Notes under the pieces: generated by a model
What the model saw: the letters and a program-made list of their open reading frames with translations, nothing else
Told to the model about the DNA's origin: nothing
Database searches by the model: none
From: Plantago major
Lineage: Eukaryota > Streptophyta > Magnoliopsida > Lamiales > Plantaginaceae
NCBI GenBank assembly: GCA_026545765.1
Contig: JAIFAC010000234.1
Coordinates: 1 to 64,000 of the forward strand
Reading direction: 5' to 3'
DNA length: 64,000 nt
Position numbers and translations under genes: made by a program
Shown here: positions 34,068 through 45,023 of the stretch, piece after piece
How positions within the stretch are numbered: the first letter of the stretch is position 1
Layout: every line of letters begins with the position of its first letter

Positions 34068-36523
34068 TTCTCATATCTTTGATGGAACCGTCGAATCAAA
34101 AGTTCTTCCAATAGGAATCCATTTTGAATGAATTTCTTTGAAATATGCTTTTATCCGACAGAACGTAAGGAGGAATTCTTTTGAATGAAAGTTATCATTA
34201 GTAAGAATTATTTTCTTCCTTGGTGTGTTCCTAGGTGCTCCATATAATGCGTTCAGATACCTGTCAGGTTTCTGAGTTTGCTTTTCAGCAAAGTTAGCCT
34301 TCCTTGCCAGATTTCTTCTAGCCCTGGCATTCAGATTTTCAGTGGCTTGATTTAACTTCCACTTCTGATAATTGCTTTGAGCAATTCTAGCTTTCGACCA
34401 TCGTTCTTGCTCCGCTTGTACTCATGAGCAAGTTGTTTTCGATGCCTTTGTAGCCAATGCCGTTTGAGCACTTGAAGCTATCGAGGTCTTTTCTTAGCGA
34501 CTTTGCTAGTCTCGTTGATCCAATTTCTTTCCGTAAAAGTGACATGGGAGAATTTGCAGCTCGCAATTCTACCTTTTTGAGAGACATAGCACTTGGTGTT
34601 TACACTTTTTATCTTGTGTTTCTTTTCAGAAACATACCCAACAGTTTTGTTTTTGACTTGTTTTTCCCACAAAGGTCTAGTCGCAACTGACTTTCCTTTG
34701 TCAACAATCTTTGTCTTTTCACCGATACTATAGATTGCATGGGAACCGTCTTCCTGAGTACTTACAAATGTTCTTTTCTCCTTACTCTTACTCGTAGTGA
34801 TAGAACAATCATGCAGTATTCAAATTCAAGTCCTTTCTTCTGAAGGATCTCTTAAGTAAGATTGTACTTGAGAAGAGTGTCACTAGCTTTGGCATAAGAT
34901 TGAAAAGATAGTTCTTTCTTCTTGAGTTCCTTGTTTTTAAAGAAGATTTTCATAATTCTTTCAGAATTCAACCATTGCTTTTCACGTGACTTTTCGCCTC
35001 GGATATCCGAGCTTTGAGAAATGCATTTTCAGCATCCTTTCTCTCAGATTCTTTAACTAATTGAGAATTTTCCTTTTCAAGAGAATTCTTTTCTTCTTCA
35101 AGGTTTTCTGCTCTAGCTCGGATCATTAGAAATTCTCTTTCATAGATGTCAAGTTCTTTCCTGAGATTTTCTAGATTTTTTATTTGCTCTTCATCACTTT
35201 CATAAGTGTAGCAAGAAGTATGTGTTACCTCATCAGCCATAAGACAGTTTTCTATGTTGGAGATGTCCGTCAATTTCAAAGAACTCCACACATTTCATTC
35301 TTCTTGAGGTCAAGTCGATTATATCATGAGTAACTCCACATAATTCGTGATGGTAGGTTGAATCATCTGAATTGTCATCTTGATCATCTCAACGTCTAGA
35401 GCATCCAGCTGAATTTGGATTTTCTTTCTTTCTTCAGTTAACAAAGCTTTCTGGCTTCTTCGGAAGATTCTTCTATCATTCTTGTCCCCTGTCCTTAGTT
35501 TGTTGAGGGCAGGACAATCCTTCTTGAAATGGCCAGGTTTCTGACAATAGAAACAGATATCGTTTCCAATTTCTGCTTCCTCAGTACATGATGCTTTTTG
35601 AGCTGGCTTGTTCAAATGAGCTTTGCATATTTTTGTACTGGTGATAGTTTGAGCCTAGATGCTTTTTCAGCTTCTCTTTGGCCTTTCTTCTCTCAATTTC
35701 TCGACTGACAAATTTACTCATTTGCTTTGCAGCAAGAGCATCCTCAGTCTCCTCCTTGCTTTTCTTATTTTCAGAAGTTCCTTGAGTAACTAGAGCAACA
35801 TTCTGCAACTTTTCAGTTGTTTGTTCTCTCTGAGTTGTCTCATAGTCAACAGTAGCAAGATGAGAGAAAAGTTCCACTGGAGTGATATTTGGCATACCTT
35901 GGTTAAAATAAAAGAATTTAGTATGCTCCCAGTTGTGGTTAAGACTTCTGACAATAGTCTTAATCTTTTCTGACTGAGAGTATCTATTGCTTTCCCAAGT
36001 CTTTGCCATATCACTCATGAGAGTGGTAAATCAAATCAAATTCTTCCGTAGTTTCGGTGGGACCTTGTTTGAAATTTTGAAATTTCAACTTTAGAACTTC
36101 AAACTTGTTTTCCTTGGTTTTCTCGGTTCGCCAGATTTCTTCAATCGGTTGCTGTGCAACTTTCGCCGTTTAGCACCCACGCTTACATCTTGTGTGCTCG
36201 TGTCGATCCGATGATGATACGAGCTTGACCATCCAGACGATTTCTCTTGGCATCTTCCGATGTCCAGAGTTCTCTGGCTTTGGTTCAGAATAACGTGACG
36301 AGAGATCTTCCACTAGTCGACGATCTGCTTGTGAAGATCCTTCGCTTGATCTCTATCTCTTCCACTCAAACCTCCATGACTTGCTTAAGTTGTTGAATGA
36401 CTATTGGCCATTCTTTATTACTTCGATCATCTCGTCACTTATGGCTTCAAGGTGGAGCATCATGTTATTTTTCCATTGCTCGTAGTTCTCTGGTTTGAAA
36501 ACGGGTGCATCACTCAGAGACAT
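34068..36523 (-). CDS. gag: B1 gag, frame interrupted
   Basis: ATG at 36521-36523, same context as A. Recognisable pieces: capsid core 35581-36018 (YSQSEKIKTIVRSLNHNWEH), zinc knuckle CFYCQKPGHFKKDC in 35319-35615, coiled coil 34968-35291 (NLEEEKNSLEKENSQL), and scattered C-terminal basic pieces to about 34070. The part upstream of the capsid core is broken several times between 36020 and 36400, where B2 is open. Confidence 0.75.
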
Positions 36524-36627
36524 ACCTGTACACTTAACACACAAATTAAATAGTCCTCAAAAGTGGACAAAGTTCCTTCACCTATCTGGGGATCTAGGTT
36601 CAAGTCAGGTATATCGGTGAACCTCCT

Positions 36628-36639
36628 GCTCTGATACCA
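36628..36639 (-). other. Primer binding site of B1
   Basis: Minus strand TGGTATCAGAGC, 2 nt inside the middle LTR; initiator tRNA-Met type, identical to element A. The only intact primer binding site in compound B. Confidence 0.92.
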
Positions 36640-36641
36640 CT

Positions 36642-38330
36642 TGTTGGTCCAGATAACGGCAAAGTAAAAGACTAGAGGGGGGGGGGGTGAATAGTCTTTT
36701 AAAACTTTTGTCGATAACAAATGTTTCTCAGATATCTGAATAGATATCTGATACTTAGAATCAGAGTGCGGAAGACTTAATAAAGATAAGTGTAGAAACA
36801 GTTAATAAGTGTGTGTGTGTTGCTGAAGTATAAATACAGAAACGTAAATGACACAGCAAGTATAGTGGTATCTGGAGGTGGCGTAATCCTCCAACTAATC
36901 CACTTCGGTCTATCAGAGACCTAGAATTCACTAGAACAGATAATTGAGATAACCTTACAATAATCCTATTCTAAGATTCTGAACAATTGGTTCCCAACCA
37001 AATGTTCCCCCTGAGTTGTTCCCTAGCTTCTTCAGCCAAGTACTTCCTATACTCATAAACCTTTGAGTTATTCCCCAGCTTCCCAAGTTAAGTACTTCCT
37101 ATACTCAATAACCTTGGAGTTATTCCTTAGTTTCCCAAATCAAGTACTTCCTATACTCCGGTAACCTTGGAGTTATTCCCTGATTTTTCAAACTAAGTAC
37201 TTCACTACTCCACGGTTTTGGTGTTGGTTTGGTTTGAGTTGTCGATGAGCGCCTTAATAACTTTTCGCTTATTCAGATAGCTCGTGAACTAAGTTACTTA
37301 ATACACTTTACACAGTATGGTATCTTGTTCGATTTTATCGAAGTCTTATGATATCTGCTCAAGAGAATGAATCTCGGATAGTTGATCTTTGATTCAATTC
37401 CTTAATGATAGCTTTGCTTGTTTAGGATCGTGACACTTAGAACTTCAAGGTTTACTCAAGATCAAAAGATTTAGTCGCAATGAAGCTTTGATGATAAGTA
37501 AGAAGCTTTGAGAGAGTAAGATCGTAGATCGTATGTTTCAAAGATATTCAAGGTGTTCGAGTTGTGTTCCGTGTGTTCTCTCAAGTTGTCTAAGTGTTGA
37601 TATTTATAGATGAATTTGAGTGCCGCTTGAATAGTATCCGTTAGCTCAAATTCAAACTATCGATATCGTGTATAATCAGAAGGTGTTTTGTCTTCTTCTC
37701 GGTTGCCGTGCTTTTATTCGCACATCTCCGTCTGCATTAAATGCTTTGTACTATACTTTTTGTCCTGTAGTTTCAACGGAACTATGCTTTGTATCAGAAA
37801 CCAGTGTTATCTGATTCTTTGCACGTCCTTATCTTCATTCTTCAGATACCACTTGTTATTCATTGAAACAACTTTGTTTTCAATATATGTTTCTTTTTCA
37901 GAAACGTGGTTAATGCTCAAGGTATCTGAGAATAGATATCTATGGACACTTTCCTTGTTTTCAGATATGTATCTCATTTCTCAGATATCTCTTGTGACAC
38001 AGTTTGTTTGAAACTGTTCACGTCTATAAGATATCTGGCTAAGATATCTGAATAACAGATTCAGTAATCTTGTGCAGTTTTCTTCAAATCTTCAAATGTT
38101 GTTGAGCTTTCTGCTTGGATGTCTTCTTCTTGGTCTTCTCTTCATAAAATAAAAATTACATTTTGATACCTAACATCCTATACAAGATTAGCTAGACTAT
38201 CATACTTGGTGGGTTTCCTCTTTTACAATGTTCAAGTGAACCAAGAGTACTAATCACCTTTCTGAGACTAAGATAAGTCATCATGTTGCTGAACAAAATC
38301 TAAACAGATATTCTAACAAAATATCTAACA
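36642..38330 (-). repeat. Compound B middle LTR, shared by B1 and B2
   Basis: 1689 bp. It serves as 5' LTR of B1 (primer binding site on its left side) and 3' LTR of B2 (polypurine tract on its right side). No target duplication lies next to it. G run of about 11 near 36678. It keeps most CAG/CTG sites in its left part. Confidence 0.9.
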
Positions 38331-38345
38331 AATTTCCCCCATTTT
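38331..38345 (-). other. Polypurine tract of B2
   Basis: Identical to that of B1 (aaaatgggggaaatt on the minus strand). Confidence 0.8.
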
Positions 38346-38712
38346 GATCAGTCAACGATGACTATCTTCCCTATTACAAATCTGGATGAGGAAACAATCC
38401 ACCACTTAATCATTTCTTGAGATCTTTTAAATCATATAATTATGCGTAGTAGACATCAACCAAATCACAAGGTGTGATCTTTGCTGACAAGTTATCTTTT
38501 ATAAAATACTATCTGAGAGTAAGTTCTTCAGATAAGTCGCAACTTAAGATTACAGATAACTTTAATACAGAATACAGTTGAGCTCAGTCAGCAAAAATAC
38601 AAAAACTACATAGTAAATTAGGACAACAGGAGTAACCAAGCTCCAAGTAAACATCCTAAAGAACTAGTCTTCAAGTCTTCAATCTTCAAGTCTTCAACAA
38701 AATTTCTATGGA

Positions 38713-41700
38713 TCAGTCTGCAAATTTCCTATCTCCAAACCTTTTGATGTCATCAGAATAATCATAGAGAAGAGTTCTGACAAGCATCTCTGTGTCTCTG
38801 GCAAATCCACAGACTTCTTTGTAGGTTTTGGTAGGATTTTTCTTGGCAAAATGCTTGACCCATAGGTACTTTCCCCACTTCCAGGCATGCTCTATTCTGA
38901 TATCTGAAAGCTTGAAGTATTCATAGATAATCTTCAGATATCTGATGTCACCCTTGTATTGATCTTCTGTCAGATAGAACGACTCATAGGGTTCCACATC
39001 AAGTCTTGGTCTTGTGCCTGTTCCTGTGATATTCAGAATCTTGTGCACATCATCTGGCTTTCCATATGGATAATCATCAGAGAGGTCCTTCTTCATGGCT
39101 TCAGTTCTCTTGACAACTTCAAAATCCAACCATGCTTTGATGTGATTGGTGTTGATCAAGGTAGGTTTATTCTTTCTCCATGCCATAAGCTGTTTGAGGA
39201 TTGGTTCTGGAAATCTTGAATTCACCAATAGATGCTTAAGTTCCAGAATCCAATAGCCATTTTTCTGATTGATGCACCTGTAGACAGAGGAATCATTGTC
39301 ATACTTCACATACTCAATTTTAGCTTCTTCTGGCCTGAGTGGAAGTTGACTTTGTCTTTGTTCAGCTCTCAGTCTGTTCCTTTTCTGTCTTGAATTCTCT
39401 TTGGGGTTGTTGCTTGAAGAACTACCACCCTGGATAGACTTGGTATTTCCAGAGGGTGTTTTAGCTGCTTGTGGCTTTGCAGCTATGGGCTCAGTTAGGT
39501 TTTCAAGTTTCCTTTTTCTGTGAAGAGGAGCTTCATCTTCATCAGTTTCTTCATCATCTTCATCAAGATCAATTCTTGTGAGATCTTTGCAGCCTTCTTC
39601 ATTGCCACGACTTGATTTGACCTTCTTCTTCTTCTTGTAAGATTCATCAATCCCTCTTACTTGTCTTCTCCTTGGAGCCTTGGTACTCCTTGGAGGTTTC
39701 TGTGCCATGGCCCTTGTTACCATTTTGGTTCCTTCAGTAGGTTTCTGGGAAGCAACTTGGCTTGAGGAGGATTCATTGATTTTGAGTGGTGGCTGGGAAG
39801 TTTTTCTTCTTCCTTTCTGAGCCACACCAGCTCCAGATTTCTTCTTGTTTTCATCTCCTTCTTCCCATTCCCCCTGACTTTGAGGTCCAGATTTGTACTT
39901 TCTTTCCCCCTTAGTCATTGTTTGCTGACTTAGTCTCATAAAGGAATATGTGAGAGAGAGTCAAAATGCCCTTGTAAATAGTTGTAGGCAGTGACCAACT
40001 TCTGAAGTTCGGCTTTGAGTTCCTGATTTTGCTTGATAAGTCCATTGTCCTTATCAGTGAGCTCTTAATGGGCCTAGGATGGCATCTGCTTTTCAAAGGT
40101 AACTTGCCTCTTGAAAAGCTTTTTCACTAAAGACACATCATCGTCCTTATCATTCCCAGATCTTTCCGAGCAATGACCATGCTAGTAGTTCTCGAGTGAT
40201 GAGCTCAAGAACTTTCTCATTCGTAGGGACGAGGCAATTACTTCCTTGTTCTGAAGACATCTCCTTATTCGTAGCAGCAAGATTGGTACCGCCATGTATT
40301 CATGGGAGTGGACGTTTGGCGCTTGTTGAAGATTGTAGGAGCAATCAACTTTCTTTTCAAGTGAGAAACCGCTAAATGTTCATGGCGGTGCTCGCCAAAG
40401 TCTTGTCTTCTTCATCATCGAGTGATTATCCCAAAGGATCTTCATCCTCTTCGACATTTTCATCAATCGTATCAAGTCCAAAGAACCATCTCGTAGATTG
40501 GTTTCTTTCCTTTCTGGGAGGAGGATGGTACTTCTTTCGAAGATGATGCAGCCTTAGCATCATGCTTGACTTCAGATACTTGTTCAGTATCGAGTATTTG
40601 TCGTTTAGCATTAACAACATCCTTTAGTTCTTCAACCGCAGAGTAAGCATTGATTTCTTTGAGGTATTGATCTTCTAGTTGATCAAGCTTTTCTCTGGAT
40701 TGAGCTATTTGATCTTCCGCTTGAAGATGTAGTCTTGTTCTTCTTCCAATGCTTGTCCGAGTTGAGCACTTCGTCCGAGTGTTTAATATTTTCGATTGAT
40801 TTCCTCGTAGAGCTCAACTACTTGTTCAGAGTAACTGCGTGTTGGTTAGAAGATGGATGAGTAGATTTCTGAGGTGATGTAGACGGAGATTTCTGTGAAG
40901 TCTTCTCAGTTTGCTTTTCAGCAGTTGAGGCAATGTTTTTCTGTGAAATTCCTCCGGTCCCTGGTGCAGGGGCATCATCATCATCCTTTTTGTCATTATC
41001 ATCCTTTTGGTGATGGTCATTGGGAGGTTCATCAAAGTAATTTTCATCCATTTCTTCCTCCTCATCATCTTCAGATACAAGATTGATCACTTCTGGGATA
41101 GTGATCTTCTGCCCATTAACTTCTTCTTGTTCAGAAGGTATGAGTTGCGAGTTCAGGCGAATCGCTTGAATGCCATCTGTAATCTTGTCTGACCATCTGC
41201 CTGTTCAAAGGCATGTATCAAACTATGCGCCACTTCTCTGGAAAAGTCCTTGTGTAGTAGAGTCGCAACTGAATGTTGTTCTGTAGGGAACATTGCTTGG
41301 ACATACATTTCCAGGTCAAGAGCTCGTGCTCGTCTGGTTGGTTGATCAGTTATTCTCAATATTTCAGAGAGATCAGAGCACCTTAACTTCTGCCATTTCT
41401 TGAAGCATTGAATATGCTTTGGCAGGGTGTGAGCTTTGAAGAAGTGAAGTAGGTCCCTTGTTTCTTCAATGGGAACCTGCTTTGCATCTGTTTGAGCCTG
41501 AAAGAAAGAGTTTTGAGTGAGTTTCAAAACTTTTGTAGATATCTGAGTAGAAGTGTAGTTTAGTTTCTGAGTTACCTGAGTATGAACATCAGGCTCAGAT
41601 ACTTGTTCTACTGAGACGATTGGTGTCTCAGATATCTTGTTGTGAGGTGGAGACTTGGAAGTCTGGTCCTCATCAACCTTTCTTTCTTGAACCTGAGATA

Positions 41701-44242
41701 AATACAATACTTAGGAAATAGTTTGAAAGAATCTATGCATAAATATGCTTTTAATGAATTCTGATTTGAGCTACTTACTTCCTTATCAGGAAGCTCAGAT
41801 TCATTTTTCTCAGAAACTTGTGCAGTTTCTGGTGTTCTTTCGAGTGATGTTTCCTTAGGGGCTTCATCAATTTCCATTGATGTAGGGGAAGTGGCAACTT
41901 TATCCCCTTGCATTTCTACTTCTGAATTAGCCTGTAAGTAGAAAGTATTGATTATTAGAAGAGATAAAAGATGACCCAGGATGAAGAATACTTATCACTT
42001 GATTGTCATATACCTTCAAGTTTGAAGGCTCAGTGATGAGTTCTTCAGAAACCTTGTTGGTTTCTGGGTTTGTCTCTGGCATTTCTGCCTTATCTTCTTC
42101 CATCTCGCTTGAGCCTGTTAGAAACATTTATCATGAATGAGCATACAAACATTTTTACTGAAAAATTAGTTCTCTTTAAGAATCATTTACCTGTGGCACA
42201 GGCTCAGATTTCTCAAGAGTTGAGGTTGAAGGAACCTCTTTTTCAGTATCTGAGGTAAGCTTCTCAGCTTCCTCTTGTTTTCAAGTTCTAACTCAAATCT
42301 GTAATAAAGAAATTCTTATAAGGTAACAAGATTTATAAGTACAAAAATTTTTCACAAGGTAAGAGTTAAACCACCATTTACGGCGCTTTAGTCGATTGGT
42401 CTCGAACTTGTGACCTTTCTATACATTGGTCGCCTTGTCCCAAGGTCGCTTCTTTGTTTGAAGTTTCTGGTACTTCACACCTTTCCTGAGTATGCAACTC
42501 AGTTGCCTCCCCTGGTTGATCATTCTGAGTAGATGTCTCAGTTTGATCCCTCTCATTGAGTTGGGGAACCTGCTCAATTACAGGATTTTCTTCAGCATAT
42601 TGTATTGCTGGTAATTCAAAATGGAGTTCATTTACCATTTCATCAACCACTTGTGGCTGTTGTAGTTGTTGTTTTTGTGGTTGTTGTGGTTGTCTGGAAG
42701 CAGAAGATTGATGAGTAGAGTGTTCTTCCAGATTCTTAGATGTGGCATTTCCATCAGCATCTGCCAGCACTAAAATACCACTCATCAGGGCTTTGTGAAG
42801 TTGTGCAAGAGAGTCATTCCCTGATGATGTGTTTGCACCAACAACCTTTGCTATAGGTTCAGCAACCTGTGGTGTAGGTTCTTCTTCAGATACCTTATCA
42901 CCAGTTACTTTTTCAGTAACCTTAGCCCTCTTTGTTCCTTTTAGGACTTGAGAGATGACTAGTTCATCATCTTCATCGTCAGAGCACTCATCAACATTGG
43001 GAACTGATTGGTCCATTATTCCTGCGGTTTCTGCAGATGGGGCTTGTCGTTTCACCATTCTTGGCAAATATTATGAGTTCATCAGCAAGGCTTTCTGCAT
43101 TAGTCGCAACATTTCTGAAAGCACTTTCTCTTGCTGAGTTTACTTGTTCAGTAGTTGATAACTCTTTTGCAGCATTGATGAGTTCATCTGCCATGCTTGC
43201 AGATATCTGAGAATTGACAACCTCTTTAGGTGTGTCTTCTGATTTGCCAGCAGACTTCTTTCTTGAAGTTCTGGGCTTCTTGGTCGCAACCTTTTCTTCA
43301 GATATCTTTTCAGATTTTTCTTCTTAGACCTTTCGAGACCCAAGAACCTTTTTCATCGATTTGTATACTGCATTTGTAGAGTAAGTTACCGTCATGCATT
43401 TCAAATTGCCTTCTCCGAGCTCAATGCCAAGCTTTTCCAGCAAGTAGCATATCTTCGCACCATACCCTCGTGTCCTTTCGCTCAGCTAGTCATTTGACAA
43501 TCTTAGGCTCAAGCCTTCAATCTTCTTCACGAATTTCATGAAGGCGCATTTTCCCGCTTAAAAGGGTTTTCCACTTTTGTCTTGTTGATTCAAAGCAAGA
43601 ACATCATGATCCATCGCTCTTGGCTTATCTAGTCAGCACCTCCTTGTAGACCATCAAAGCATCTGTGAAGAATGCAAGCTAGTACATCCAGGAACCAATG
43701 ATGTCCGGTTCGATGTCGAGAAGCTTGAACTCTGGGTGTATCCGATTTTCAAGATCACACACGCCATCAGAAAGTTCTTTAACACCTTCAAGGAGTTCAT
43801 CATCCTTGGTGTTTATTTCAAAATCCTTTCCAAGATTTTGAACCTCAAACAACTTATGAAGTTGTTAAGTCCGTATGATTTCCTTTCCTCGATCGAGGTT
43901 TTGATAGACACTATTTCAAAGGTGTCTTGATACACAGAAATAATCCTGAGTTGTTGTAAAATTCCAACACATCGAGTGATGAAATTCCATGGCGCAGCAA
44001 ATAGAAAACCCTTGATTTGTGCCTTTTCAAGCATGTCAAGAATCAATTTTCATCACTTTGGTTTTCTATTGCGGCGTTGAGGTATTCTCAACCATGGCAC
44101 CACCCCAAATCATTCTGTGACTTGAAGTCCAATGGTTAGGATTAAAAGCTCCTACCAATGATTGTTAATAATAACCAACTCGTGCTTGCTTTTCAAGCAT
44201 CTGGAGGATTGGGATTCAGATCGAAGTGTTCTTGGAAGCCAT
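38713..44242 (-). CDS. B2 env-like extra gene, six exons, frame interrupted
   Basis: Second copy of the gene at 24384-29918; ATG at 44240-44242. Exons: 42382-44242, 42191-42298 (108 bp), 42014-42114 (101 bp as written), 41779-41931 (153 bp), 41576-41692 (117 bp) and 38713-41497. Splice sites are cleaner than in B1 for introns 2, 3 and 5. In contrast, exon 1 (43320-44240) and the coiled-coil part (40100-40850) are more broken than in B1. The 408-codon C-terminal segment 38713-39939 differs from B1 by few residues apart from one short shifted stretch (ESYKKKKKVKSS against ESSEEEEEGQIKS), caused by a lost base pair of a CAG-type motif. Same TAG stop in exon 1 as B1. Confidence 0.65.
41498..41575 (-). 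other. Intron 5 of B2 env-like gene
   Basis: 78 bp. Exon ...CATACTCAG, donor GTAACTCAG, acceptor CTCTTTCTTTCAG before GCTCAAACAG. It has no stop in frame, so an unspliced read-through is possible (the 184-codon frame 41153-41707 spans it). Confidence 0.62.
41693..41778 (-). other. Intron 4 of B2 env-like gene
   Basis: 86 bp, GTAAGTAGC...TTTATCTCAG, identical position and length to B1. Frame-shifting if retained. Confidence 0.75.
41932..42013 (-). other. Intron 3 of B2 env-like gene
   Basis: 82 bp, GTATATGAC...CTACTTACAG. Frame-shifting if retained. Confidence 0.75.
42115..42190 (-). other. Intron 2 of B2 env-like gene
   Basis: 76 bp. Exon ...GTGCCACAG, donor GTAAATGATT, in-frame TAA, acceptor GTTTCTAACAG before GCTCAAGC. 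The best evidence for splicing, because it carries a stop in frame. Confidence 0.75.
42299..42381 (-). other. Intron 1 of B2 env-like gene
   Basis: 83 bp as written. Donor GTAAATGG, acceptor TTTATTACAG; the exon start is changed against B1 (ATTTGAG for GCTGAG). Confidence 0.5.
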
Positions 44243-45023
44243 CTCTTTATATAGTATAGGATTTGAAGCTTGTGTTTGAAAGAGATTCGATTGAGTGATT
44301 CTTTTCAGAAAAACTTAATCAAGATTTGCAGAGATTTTAGAGATGTTGCAGAGGATTAGGAGAAGGTTTTTGCTATTTTGATGCAAGTTGAAATTTCGGA
44401 TTAGGCAAAAGTGATTTTCTTTGCCAAAATCCTATATATATAGCAAGTGAATCTCAACAGACAAATTGATTTTGTGTGTACGCTTCGTGAATTGCAGTCG
44501 GCATGATCAAAAGTAACTTCGCATTAAATGCAAAGTGGTCTTTGTCGAATTTTTACAATTCACTATTTATCGTGAATTAATTTCGCTCAGATCAAGCATT
44601 TGAATTCATCAAGGGTCACCATTGCTTCTCCAAAGAATGATCACAATCAACAAATGTAATTGTGCCCATTTAATGAATTTTGGCTAATAGCTATCTCAAT
44701 CACAATTGCTTGAGCAAGGACACCGGTCGATCTCAATCATTTTATACTTAGGATTTTTCCAAGTTTTTCATCAAGATAGAAATAATGCAGTTTCAAGAGA
44801 GTAGTCGATGCATATAGTTATACTATTCTCTTTAGTGTTCCCCATTTATAGAATGATTCGTATATCCGAGTTCCGCCTCGTAGATCTTAAGCTATCTTTT
44901 TGCTCTTTATCCTTTTTGACTTCTGGATACCCGTTCCAGATACCTCTTCTCTCTTTTCTGGATACCCGTTCCAGATAACTCTTCTCTCTTTTCTGGATAC
45001 CCGTTCCAGATATCTGAACTTTT
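44243..45023 (-). other. B2 spacer between pol and env-like gene
   Basis: As in B1. TATA-like ctatatatatag at 44432-44443, 190 bp before the ATG. Threefold ctggatacccgttccagat repeat at 44923-45011. Non-coding. Confidence 0.6.
44432..44443 (-). promoter_or_regulatory. TATA-like box upstream of the env-like gene (B2)
   Basis: ctatatatatag at the same position as in B1. Within a recent duplication this is not independent evidence; the independent comparison is with element A. Confidence 0.4.

Noticed and set aside
37688..38011. Plus-strand frame of about 100 codons present in all three B LTRs (23373-23678, 37688-38011, 51853-52260)
   Set aside because: Its conservation only reflects LTR identity. 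The start and end differ between copies, there is no recognisable domain, and it is antisense to the element.
36642..38330. Two independent, adjacent insertions of element B
   Set aside because: No target duplication flanks the middle LTR, and the outermost 5 bp duplications match each other, which favours one insertion followed by LTR-mediated duplication.
24384..44242. A true fusogenic envelope protein
   Set aside because: Position matches env-like frames of Sireviruses, but I see no signal peptide, membrane span or cleavage-site-like region. I therefore use env-like only as a positional label.
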